From Bacillota bacterium (GTDB lineage Bacteria > Bacillota > Clostridia > Lachnospirales > Lachnospiraceae), in the NCBI GenBank assembly GCA_023436765.1, contig JAEZHX010000170.1, forward strand, positions 1 through 7,323: a stretch of DNA of 7,323 bases, in the 5' to 3' direction. Numbering within the stretch: the first letter of the stretch is position 1; every line of letters starts with the position of its first letter. Of the stretch, positions 1 through 5,648 are shown piece by piece. The notes below the pieces were generated by a model, which was not told where the DNA came from, ran no database searches, and saw only the letters and a list, made by a program, of their open reading frames with translations. Position numbers and translations under genes: made by a program.

Positions 1-142
1 TATCAAAAACCACCTGAAAGCCTTCCTTCGCACCTTTGATAAACTCATCATAGATGTTAATTCTCATGAGTAAGCCAAGTCCTATGATATAGAAGAAAAC
101 AAAAGGAATAATATAATCTGATAAATAGATAATGAATCTCAT
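1..142 (-). CDS. spmB: Spore maturation protein SpmB, N-terminal part (cut by window edge)
   Basis: Partial gene: the first 47 codons are present and the rest lies beyond base 1. The visible protein starts MRFIIYLSDYIIPFVFFYII, a hydrophobic membrane segment at about residues 9-26. It is followed by YDEFIKGAKEGF (residues 31-42), which matches the conserved 'Y-E-F-x-x-G-x-K-E-G' stretch of the SpmB/nucleoside-recognition (Gate) family. SpmB works with SpmA in the forespore of Bacillus and Clostridium, where the pair is needed for full core dehydration and spore heat resistance; the molecular activity is not settled. The ATG at 142 is supported by GGAGG at 150-154 with a 7-base spacer. This ribosome binding site begins right behind the spmA stop codon, and the 17-base gap implies one spmA-spmB transcript. 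Identification rests on a short segment plus strong gene context. Confidence 0.88.
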   Translation of the reverse strand, partial: MRFIIYLSDYIIPFVFFYIIGLGLLMRINIYDEFIKGAKEGFQVVFD

Positions 143-159
143 TTTTCTACCTCCCCCTC

Positions 160-753
160 TTACCGTCTTCTTTTCCTGTCATAATGTTTTCTCGCTGCTG
201 TCGAGAATATCACTCCGGCAGTTGTGGAGCATGCAGTTGCGATAATCCCGGCCATCAGGATTTCCGCCGGATTCACCGAGCCATACTGGCTTCGGTAGGC
301 AATGATATTGACAGGGATCAGCTGCAGGGAGGAGATGTTAATAATCAGTAGGGTACACATATCACAGCTGGCCAGCTCCGAATCATGATTCAGCTTCTTG
401 AACTCCCTCATCGCCATCAGTCCCATGGGTGTTGCCGCCCATCCGAGCCCAAGGATATTCGCTATCATATTGGAAGCTATGTATTCGTTAGCAATATGAT
501 CCTTCGGCAGGTCCGGAAACAGAAAACGGATGACCGGCCGCAGTGCTCTTGTCATGGAACCTACCAGGCCACTTTTCTTCGCCACCTGCATAAGTCCTGT
601 CCACATCGCCATAATCCCCAACATCGTAATACATAGCGTAACCGCCTCCTTTGCCGAAACAATGGTAGCATTGCTGACTTCCGTAATATTTCCTTTTAAT
701 ACTCCTACGATTATTCCTATGACTATCATAAATCCCCAAAGGTAGTTTAGCAT
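160..753 (-). CDS. spmA: Spore maturation protein SpmA
   Basis: Complete 197-residue integral membrane protein, the usual family length. Hydrophobic segments lie at about residues 4-20, 38-56, 133-152 and 165-185. The family signature is clear: LRPVIRFLFPDLPKDH near residues 71-86, then IANILGLGWAATPMGLMAM near 97-115, corresponding to the 'GLGNAATPLGI' region of B. subtilis SpmA, with Trp in place of Asn. The C-terminus is strongly basic (RKHYDRKRRR), consistent with a cytoplasmic tail. SpmA and SpmB act in the developing spore in core dehydration. In B. subtilis they follow dacB in a sigma-E transcript; here no dacB lies upstream and spmA is the first gene of its transcript, divergent from abrB. 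The ATG at 753 has a moderate GGCGGT-like ribosome binding site about 8 bases upstream. Identification is by similarity and the spmB neighbour. Confidence 0.95.
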   Translation of the reverse strand: MLNYLWGFMIVIGIIVGVLKGNITEVSNATIVSAKEAVTLCITMLGIMAMWTGLMQVAKKSGLVGSMTRALRPVIRFLFPDLPKDHIANEYIASNMIANILGLGWAATPMGLMAMREFKKLNHDSELASCDMCTLLIINISSLQLIPVNIIAYRSQYGSVNPAEILMAGIIATACSTTAGVIFSTAARKHYDRKRRR

Positions 754-878
754 CTGTTCTTACCGCCTTTCCGTCCTATCTCTTCCTTTTGCTTCCCTCT
801 GTTTATATGGGAATGCGTATATTTCTCCTGTGTTTTAGCGAAAATAAAATAACTTTCTCCGCCAAAAGTCCTAAATTT

Positions 879-901
879 TATAGAAATAAGGTATTTCTGT
901 A
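879..901. repeat. AT-rich inverted repeat upstream of spmA
   Basis: TATAGAAATA (879-888) pairs with TATTTCTGTA (892-901) around a 3-base loop AGG, giving 10 base pairs with one G-T wobble. No T-run follows and the stem is AT-rich, so it is not a convincing intrinsic terminator. An operator-like dyad overlapping the proposed spmA -10 is possible but not demonstrated. Confidence 0.45.
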
Positions 902-923
902 TAAACTATATGCCGAAATATGA
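896..923 (-). promoter_or_regulatory. Tentative sigma-E-like promoter for spmA-spmB
   Basis: Read on the minus strand, TCATATT (917-923) fits the sigma-E -35 pattern KMATATT. TATACAGA (896-903) resembles the -10 pattern CATACAHT with mismatches at its first and last bases. The spacer is 13 bases, one shorter than usual. It lies about 145 bases before the spmA start. Sigma-E control of spmAB is known from B. subtilis; the assignment here is inference from a degenerate motif. Confidence 0.3.
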
Positions 924-998
924 TAAAAATGTCCCTTCTCTATACATATTAAAGACATAATTGTGTCCTTTTTACATTTATTGCTTAAAATGTGCTAT

Positions 999-1009
999 GT
1001 TTTGACAAA
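999..1009 (-). promoter_or_regulatory. Near-consensus Spo0A binding site (0A box)
   Basis: GTTTTGACAAA on the plus strand matches the reverse complement of the 0A consensus TTTGTCRAAAA at 10 of 11 positions. It lies just upstream of the abrB -35 element, centred near -49 relative to the predicted start of transcription. It also contains a TTGACA hexamer (1002-1007). AbrB of B. subtilis is a classical Spo0A target, so the site makes biological sense. Binding is inferred. Confidence 0.5.
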
Positions 1010-1017
1010 TATTTCAA

Positions 1018-1046
1018 TTGACTAATGGTATACCCTATGATATCTT
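1018..1046 (+). promoter_or_regulatory. Candidate sigma-A promoter of abrB (extended -10)
   Basis: TTGACT (1018-1023) is a five-of-six -35 match. A 17-base spacer separates it from TATCTT (1041-1046), preceded by the TG of an extended -10 (1038-1039). The predicted transcription start near 1053 would give a leader of about 110 bases. The upstream TTGACA at 1002-1007 has no well-spaced -10, so it is better read as part of the Spo0A box. Confidence 0.55.
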
Positions 1047-1060
1047 AGAGTAATGCCAAA

Positions 1061-1073
1061 TACATAATATGTA
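1061..1073. repeat. 13-base perfect palindrome just downstream of the abrB start site
   Basis: TACATA-A-TATGTA is fully symmetrical about base 1067. It sits about 8-20 bases after the predicted transcription start, an operator-like position. The bound factor is not identifiable from sequence; autoregulation is one option. The symmetry is certain but the function is inferred. Confidence 0.45.
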
Positions 1074-1078
1074 AGTCG

Positions 1079-1109
1079 TTTGTCATCCACACGAACGGGT
1101 TTTGTAAAC
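1079..1109 (+). promoter_or_regulatory. Two weak Spo0A-like sites in the abrB leader
   Basis: TTTGTCATC (1079-1087) and TTTGTAAAC (1101-1109) each match the 0A core TTTGTCRAA at 7 of 9 positions and start exactly 22 bases apart, two helical turns. In B. subtilis the abrB 0A boxes also lie downstream of the start site and mediate repression. Either site alone could be chance in AT-rich DNA. Confidence 0.25.
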
Positions 1110-1151
1110 GGCACATAAATAAATTATTTTATTCCCCAACACACTTGAGAA

Positions 1152-1158
1152 AAGGAGG
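1152..1158 (+). promoter_or_regulatory. abrB ribosome binding site
   Basis: AAGGAGG lies six bases before the ATG at 1165, a near-perfect Shine-Dalgarno sequence. It fixes the abrB start. Confidence 0.9.
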
Positions 1159-1164
1159 CCAATT

Positions 1165-1422
1165 ATGAAAGGTACAGGAATTGTCAGAAGGCTGGATGAA
1201 CTGGGAAGAATTACACTTCCTATCGAACTTAGGAGGACACTGGATATCGGTGAGAGAGACCAGCTTGAAATCTATACCGATGAAGGTAAAATCATTCTTC
1301 AGAAGTATGAACCGGCAGACATCTTTACAGGCAGTAAGGATAATTTATTCGATTATCATGAAAAGAAAGTTTCTAAGGAAACTATTATCGAGCTTGCTAA
1401 GCTTGCTGGAATTATTGAATAA
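1165..1422 (+). CDS. abrB: AbrB-family transition-state regulator
   Basis: An 85-residue DNA-binding protein. Residues 1-48 are a typical AbrB N-terminal swapped-hairpin domain: the GTGIVRRLDELGRITLPIEL stretch followed by RRTLDIGERDQLEIYTDEGKIILQKYEP, nearly the same as B. subtilis AbrB (GIVRKVDELGRVVIPIELRRTLGI). The basic residues around R8-R9, R15 and R23-R24 are those expected to contact DNA. The C-terminal part (about 55-85, ending KETIIELAKLAGIIE) is shorter than and unlike that of B. subtilis AbrB, and would be the multimerisation tail. AbrB proteins repress post-exponential and sporulation genes during growth. SpoVT is excluded by the lack of a GAF-like C-terminal domain. The gene is divergent from spmA and convergent with the rsmI operon, as abrB is in B. 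subtilis. Upstream signals suggest Spo0A control. Confidence 0.93.
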   Translation: MKGTGIVRRLDELGRITLPIELRRTLDIGERDQLEIYTDEGKIILQKYEPADIFTGSKDNLFDYHEKKVSKETIIELAKLAGIIE

Positions 1423-1432
1423 TCTACATATC

Positions 1433-1469
1433 AAAAAAGAAGCGAAAATTTTACTTTCGCTTCTTTTTT
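1433..1469. terminator. Bidirectional intrinsic terminator between abrB and the TPR-MORN gene
   Basis: AAAAAAGAAGCGAAA (1433-1447) and TTTCGCTTCTTTTTT (1455-1469) form a perfect 15-bp stem with a 7-base loop. The stem ends in a T-run when read from either strand. It lies 10 bases after the abrB stop and 27 bases after the stop of the minus-strand TPR-MORN gene, so it can end both converging transcripts. Confidence 0.93.
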
Positions 1470-1496
1470 TATCTCCTGATGATCCGATCCATCACA

Positions 1497-3032
1497 TTAT
1501 TGGTTTAGGTAAGGGATCAGACCCCATACGGTATTCTCTTTCACAGAATAGTATTCACCTGTTGGCTGTTTGTCCTTTATGAGCTCCGCTATCACATACG
1601 AGTCGCGGTCTTCCGGTCGGATCGGCTTACCCTCCGCAGATAACAGGGGTTTAGGAACGCCGTTCTGCACATTATATTGGATGCTTCCTGTCTCTTCCCC
1701 ATCCCGATAAAAGCTTCTTCGATGGACATTTGATTCCTGACCGTTCATGAACCTTCCTTCTGAGATCGTACGATGTTTATGGGTTGTCCCATCTGTTTCC
1801 TCCATCATTGTCTCCTCAGTAGTTTTTCCCATCCCATTTGGCAGATCATTGCTCCATTCCCCTTTATAGAGAAGCCAACCTTGTTTTCCTTTCTCCTGCA
1901 CCCGTACGAAGAAGACTCCAATCCCATTCTTTAAGCCATACTGAAATTCTCCTGCATAGATACGGTCCTGATCCAGGACTACTATCCCCGTACCGTTCTC
2001 AATCTTATTTTCCCCGTTTATGTTATAATAGACTGGTTCTTTCCCGGCAATTTTAATCATGAAAAAGGTGTTTTCCATCAGTTCTAGGATCTGATCGATG
2101 TCCTCACTGCTGACTGCTTGATAGAGTTCCTTAAGTATCCTCTCCTTTTCCCTCTTCTCATCTCTTAGGCTCTCCGCTTTGGTGAGAATATCACTCAAAA
2201 CCGTGCTCTGTCTCACTGCCAGTATATCCTTCAGCATAATAACTGTGCTTTCATAGTCCTCAAGCTGCATATATACCTCTGCCAAGCTTATCAGAGCGGC
2301 ATCTTCCTTGGGAAGCAGCGCTATTGCCTCTTTCAGTTTTAGGATACCATCCTCGTAATTTTCCTGATATATGTACTCCGATGCAGAATTCAGAAGATCC
2401 TTATATTGGGTATCCAACAAGTAATGCTCCACTCTGTCCAAGATCGAGGTAAGGTGTTCACTCTGAGTCAGTGCCAGACCCTCCAGCACCTCATTCCTTG
2501 CCAAGCTGTAATTGCCTAATTCAATATATGCCTCCGCAATCCGCTGATAAGAAATCGCTTCCTTACTCTTGATCAGCTTGGCCTTCTTATACTCGGTGAT
2601 AGCTTTCTCATATTCTCCGTTGGTAAAATAGGTTTCTGCATGAGCAGCCGTCTGGTTGAATTCATAATCCGTTTTCTTCGCGGTGACCTCTTCAATCTTT
2701 TCTTTCATTGCGTTGGAGCCGGATTTCATATAACTGTCCCGTAATATCTCCAGTGACTTATCATAATTGTCCATGCCCATATAAGCCTCCGCCAGACCGA
2801 TGGACAGATGCTCCTGATTGCTGCTTTTCATGGAGATTGCTTTAAGGTATGACTGTACGGCCTGTTCATAATCCCCTGCTTGCAGATACTTCTCTGCCAT
2901 AACAGCTTGTTCTTCAAATCTTTTATTTGTAATAAACCCCAAATAGCCAAAAATTCCTGCCATGATTATAATGATCGCTATCAATGCAAAAAGAATTCGC
3001 TTCTCTTTCGTACGTAACATCCCAAAAAACAT
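1497..3032 (-). CDS. Membrane-anchored TPR protein with C-terminal MORN repeats, function unknown
   Basis: A 511-residue protein that I do not recognise as a named family. After a basic start (MLRTKEKR), residues 13-35 form one transmembrane segment with no evident cleavage site, so the rest is probably outside the cytoplasm. Residues 38-280 carry tetratricopeptide-like helical pairs, clearest at about 40-73 (AEKYLQAGDYEQAVQSYLKA), 129-160 (AETYFTNGEYEKAITEYKKA), 161-190 and 214-275. A charged linker (289-303) follows. Two MORN repeats come next at about 359-376 (YAGEFQYGLKNGIGVFF) and 389-403 (YKGEWSNDLPNGMGK), and a degenerate third starts near 425. Both repeat types serve in protein or membrane contacts; no catalytic motif is visible. 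GGGGAGG seven bases before the ATG supports the start. It lies 48 bases after rsmI with no evident promoter, so it is probably the last operon gene. B. subtilis has nothing comparable here. Confidence 0.85.
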   Translation of the reverse strand: MFFGMLRTKEKRILFALIAIIIIMAGIFGYLGFITNKRFEEQAVMAEKYLQAGDYEQAVQSYLKAISMKSSNQEHLSIGLAEAYMGMDNYDKSLEILRDSYMKSGSNAMKEKIEEVTAKKTDYEFNQTAAHAETYFTNGEYEKAITEYKKAKLIKSKEAISYQRIAEAYIELGNYSLARNEVLEGLALTQSEHLTSILDRVEHYLLDTQYKDLLNSASEYIYQENYEDGILKLKEAIALLPKEDAALISLAEVYMQLEDYESTVIMLKDILAVRQSTVLSDILTKAESLRDEKREKERILKELYQAVSSEDIDQILELMENTFFMIKIAGKEPVYYNINGENKIENGTGIVVLDQDRIYAGEFQYGLKNGIGVFFVRVQEKGKQGWLLYKGEWSNDLPNGMGKTTEETMMEETDGTTHKHRTISEGRFMNGQESNVHRRSFYRDGEETGSIQYNVQNGVPKPLLSAEGKPIRPEDRDSYVIAELIKDKQPTGEYYSVKENTVWGLIPYLNQ

Positions 3033-3080
3033 ATTTACACCTCCCCAAAAGACAGATGTACCATGAATGGTTACACGCTT

Positions 3081-3935
3081 TTAAGTCCCATTCTCTTCCT
3101 GAATAAGCTGTTGATATATATCCCTCCTGCTTACCCCTCTATCTTTAGCAACCGCTCTCATAGCTTCCTTCTTATCCATACCCTTCGAGGCATAAAGCCT
3201 CATATGCTCAGAGATACTGACTGACCCCCACTGATCCTTTCTGGCTTCTTCAAGCTCTTCCTCGGATCTGCCCTCCAGCGTCAAAACATATTCTCCTTTG
3301 GGCTCCTGTGTTTCAAAAACTGTGACCGCCTCGGAGAGCGTGGTCTGCCAGATTGTCTCATGACGTTTTGTAAGCTCCTTGATTACAGTCAGTTTTCTGT
3401 CTCCCAAGGACTCATAAAGCTCCTTTAGGGTTTTTAGAAGCCTATGCGGTGCTTCATATATGATAATCGTCCTGGTCTCGTTCTTAAGCTCTTCCAATAC
3501 ACGTAATTTCTCCTTCTTGTCTGTCGGAAGAAATGCTTCAAAGCAAAAACGTCTGGTTGTAAGGCCCGATAAGGTAAGCGCCGTGATAGAAGCCGAGGCA
3601 CCCGGCAAGGAAGTAACCTCTATTCCTGCCTCATATGCCTGCCTGACCAGCTCTTCTCCCGGATCCGAGATACCCGGCGTTCCTGCATCGGTAATCAGTG
3701 CAATATTCTTGCCTTCCAAAAGCTGTGTAACCAAATGCTTCGCTTTCTCTATCTTATTATGTTCATGATAGCTTGTCATTGGAGTTTTGATTTCATAGTG
3801 GTTTAACAATTTGATGCTGTGCCTCGTATCCTCAGCAGCAATCAGATCCACCTCGTTCAGGGTTCTAACAGCCCGGAACGTGATATCCTCCAAATTCCCA
3901 ATTGGGGTAGCACAAAGATATAGTTTTCCGGACAT
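3081..3935 (-). CDS. rsmI: 16S rRNA (cytidine(1402)-2'-O)-methyltransferase RsmI
   Basis: A 284-residue SAM-dependent methyltransferase of the tetrapyrrole-methylase fold (YraL/YabC family), of usual length. RsmI methylates the 2'-OH of C1402 in the decoding centre of 16S rRNA. Family motifs appear in order: CATPIGNLEDIT (8-19), AAEDTRHS (33-40), SYHEHN (55-60), ALITDAGTPGISDPGEELV (79-97, the SAM-binding region), SLPGASA (109-115), YEAPHRL (160-166), KELTKRHE (187-194) and KGEYVL (213-218). Residues 241-284 (RAVAKDRGVSRRDIYQQ) form the small helical C-terminal domain of the family. The ATG at 3935 is preceded by GGAAAGG about eight bases upstream. The gene is 50 bases after the yabB homologue and 48 before the TPR-MORN gene. 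In B. subtilis a GIY-YIG gene, yazA, lies between yabB and rsmI; it is absent here. Confidence 0.96.
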   Translation of the reverse strand: MSGKLYLCATPIGNLEDITFRAVRTLNEVDLIAAEDTRHSIKLLNHYEIKTPMTSYHEHNKIEKAKHLVTQLLEGKNIALITDAGTPGISDPGEELVRQAYEAGIEVTSLPGASASITALTLSGLTTRRFCFEAFLPTDKKEKLRVLEELKNETRTIIIYEAPHRLLKTLKELYESLGDRKLTVIKELTKRHETIWQTTLSEAVTVFETQEPKGEYVLTLEGRSEEELEEARKDQWGSVSISEHMRLYASKGMDKKEAMRAVAKDRGVSRRDIYQQLIQEENGT

Positions 3936-3985
3936 AACCCAAGCCTTTCCAGATTCATTCCTAAGGTCTTCTGACGGAATGCCTC

Positions 3986-4744
3986 TTAATAACCGTAGAT
4001 ATCAGAAATCTCCTGTGTATACACCTTCGGTTCCTTATAAACAATCAAAGGAGCCTCTACAATCAGGTTCGGCTTTCCTCCTCTGACCGCCTCCAGCAGA
4101 ACCATGTTTGGTTCTTTCTCCAGATAGGGATGTACGAGCTTCATCCTCTTTGGCTCCAGCTTATATTCACTAAGCATTCTAATAATCTCTGCTAGTCGAT
4201 GCGGTCGGTGTACCAGATAGAATCTTCCGTTCGGCTTCAGACACCTTGCAGTCTCACGGATCACATCCTCAAGGGTGCAAAGAAGCTCATGCCTGGCAAT
4301 CGCCTTCGCCTCAGAAGGATTAACGAGGCCATGACTATGGTTCATATACGGAGGATTGCTGGTAACAACATCAAAGGAAGCCAGTCCAAAGATCTTAGAG
4401 GCCTCCTTGATATCTCCTGTGATAATATCAATTTTATCTTCCAGTTGATTGATGGCTACGCTGCGCCTTGCCATATCCGCACTTTCCGCCTGGATCTCCA
4501 GTCCGGTAAAATGCCTTCCTTCGGTTTTGGCTTCCAGCAAAATCGGAATAATGCCGGTTCCTGTTCCCAGATCAAGTACCTGTTCCCCTTGCAATACCTT
4601 TGCAAATCCCGAGAGAAGTACCGCATCCATCCCAAAGCAGAATTTTTTCGTGTTTTGTATGATCTGATACCTGTTCCTGTGCAGGTCGTCCAACCGTTCA
4701 CCGGGCAGAAGCAACCCTTCAGGATAAGACTTCTTATTCATCAT
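3986..4744 (-). CDS. yabB: YabB/TrmN6-like tRNA1(Val) (adenine(37)-N6)-methyltransferase
   Basis: A 252-residue class I SAM-dependent methyltransferase. Residues 35-47 (FCFGMDAVLLSGF) are the family's N-terminal signature. VLDLGTGTGIIPILL (56-70) is the SAM-binding motif I, with acidic Glu83 in GLEIQ closing strand 2. SNPPYMN (129-135) is the NPPY catalytic motif of enzymes that methylate exocyclic amino groups. E. coli TrmN6 (YfiC) makes m6A37 in tRNA1(Val); extending this substrate to the Firmicute YabB branch is inference. The gene starts inside the end of ricT with an 11-base overlap. The ATG at 4744 (or the adjacent ATG at 4741) has only a distant AAGGG, so translational coupling to ricT is likely. 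In B. subtilis yabA separates these two genes; the overlap leaves no room for it here. Confidence 0.92.
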   Translation of the reverse strand: MMNKKSYPEGLLLPGERLDDLHRNRYQIIQNTKKFCFGMDAVLLSGFAKVLQGEQVLDLGTGTGIIPILLEAKTEGRHFTGLEIQAESADMARRSVAINQLEDKIDIITGDIKEASKIFGLASFDVVTSNPPYMNHSHGLVNPSEAKAIARHELLCTLEDVIRETARCLKPNGRFYLVHRPHRLAEIIRMLSEYKLEPKRMKLVHPYLEKEPNMVLLEAVRGGKPNLIVEAPLIVYKEPKVYTQEISDIYGY

Positions 4745-5648
4745 CTAACAGGGATTTCCCTTCCCTCTTTTCTAACATCTCCAGTGCTCTGAGCTCCTCA
4801 TCCAAAGCAGCCGGTGTCTTTTCTTTCTTCTTCTTCTGTTTGAATCTTAAGTCCTCAACCTTATATTCTCGGACTTCCTTCTCGTCATTTTCCAGAGTTA
4901 CGATGACCTTCACTAATTGCTTTAAGACACTGACGCTCTGCACCTCGCCCCTCAGGTTATCCTTCGTAGTTAAAAAGTCCCCGACATTCGGAAGCTTGGA
5001 ATTCAGCTCCTCATACGCATCCTCTTCATTCTTAAGGCAGCACATCAGCCTTCCGCATACCCCGGAGATCTTCGTCGGATTTAAGGACAGATTCTGTTCC
5101 TTTGCCATCTTGATCGATACGGGTGCAAATTCAGACAGAAACGTATTACAGCAGAGAGTTCTTCCACAAATACCGATTCCTCCGACGACCTTGGTCTCGT
5201 CCCTGACACCGATCTGTCTGAGTTCGATCCTGGTCTTGAACACAGAGGCCAGATCCTTAACCAGCTCACGGAAATCGATTCTCCCGTCGGCAGTAAAGTA
5301 GAACAGCACCTTATTATTGTCAAAGGTATATTCCGAGTCAATCAGCTTCATTTCCAAGCCATGCTTCTTAATCTTCTCGAGGCAGATCTGGAAGGCTTCC
5401 TTCTCCTTTTCCTTATTCCTCTTCTCGATCGCATTGTCTTCCTCCGTTGCCTGGCGGATCACAGGCTTTAAGGGCTGAATAATCTTATCCTCCTCCACAT
5501 CCCGGGGGCCTAATACGACCATGCCGTACTCGATTCCCCTGGCGGTCTCAACGATAACCTTATCGCCCTGCTTTATGTCAAACCCGGCCGGATCAAAATA
5601 ATAAATCTTCCCGGCACTGCGGAAACGTACTCCTATCACTCTAACCAT
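4734..5648 (-). CDS. ricT: PSP1-domain protein RicT (YaaT), Y-complex subunit
   Basis: A 304-residue cytoplasmic protein. The N-terminal part (1-60) includes VRFRSAGKIYYFDP and the GDKVIVETARGIEYG stretch typical of the family; the PSP1 domain follows to about residue 160. The cysteine signature is complete: CGRTLCC (Cys161, 166, 167) and CGRLMCC (Cys198, 203, 204). Such cysteines help hold [4Fe-4S] clusters in the RicA-RicF-RicT complex of B. subtilis. That complex assists RNase Y in mRNA maturation and promotes Spo0A phosphorylation, competence and biofilm formation. The tail (about 270-304) is charged and Lys/Glu-rich. The ATG at 5648 follows AAAGGAG by seven bases and overlaps the end of holB by eight bases. 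RicA and RicF partners are not encoded in this window. Confidence 0.95.
   Translation of the reverse strand: MVRVIGVRFRSAGKIYYFDPAGFDIKQGDKVIVETARGIEYGMVVLGPRDVEEDKIIQPLKPVIRQATEEDNAIEKRNKEKEKEAFQICLEKIKKHGLEMKLIDSEYTFDNNKVLFYFTADGRIDFRELVKDLASVFKTRIELRQIGVRDETKVVGGIGICGRTLCCNTFLSEFAPVSIKMAKEQNLSLNPTKISGVCGRLMCCLKNEEDAYEELNSKLPNVGDFLTTKDNLRGEVQSVSVLKQLVKVIVTLENDEKEVREYKVEDLRFKQKKKKEKTPAALDEELRALEMLEKREGKSLLDDE

Larger units (their letters stand above)
754..1164. other. Divergent gene-free control region between spmA and abrB
   Basis: This stretch of 411 AT-rich bases lies between the diverging starts of spmA (minus) and abrB (plus) and holds no plausible gene. It contains, from left to right, a purine-rich spmA leader on the minus strand, an AT-rich dyad at 879-901, a tentative sporulation-type promoter for spmA at 896-923, a near-consensus Spo0A box at 999-1009, an abrB promoter at 1018-1046, a 13-base palindrome at 1061-1073, two weaker Spo0A-like sites at 1079-1087 and 1101-1109, and the abrB ribosome binding site at 1152-1158. 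Confidence 0.8.

Noticed and set aside
1002..1034. Second abrB promoter using TTGACA at 1002-1007
   Set aside because: No -10 with 16-18 base spacing; TATACC at 1029-1034 is 21 bases away. The hexamer is better read as part of the Spo0A box.
1053..1164. Riboswitch or T-box in the abrB leader
   Set aside because: The leader is about 110 bases, AT-rich, and shows no conserved riboswitch core, T-box sequence or terminator/antiterminator pair.
1181..1582. 133-codon plus-strand ORF overlapping abrB
   Set aside because: It is in a different frame from the clear abrB gene, reads through the terminator hairpin and has no ribosome binding site of its own.
4199..4792. 197-codon plus-strand ORF opposite yabB/ricT
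   Set aside because: It is antisense to well-identified genes, its translation shows no family features, and it is best explained as a shadow of the coding strand.
4840..5301. 153-codon plus-strand ORF opposite ricT
   Set aside because: It is a Ser/Thr-rich shadow of ricT on the other strand, with no start signals or recognisable domain.
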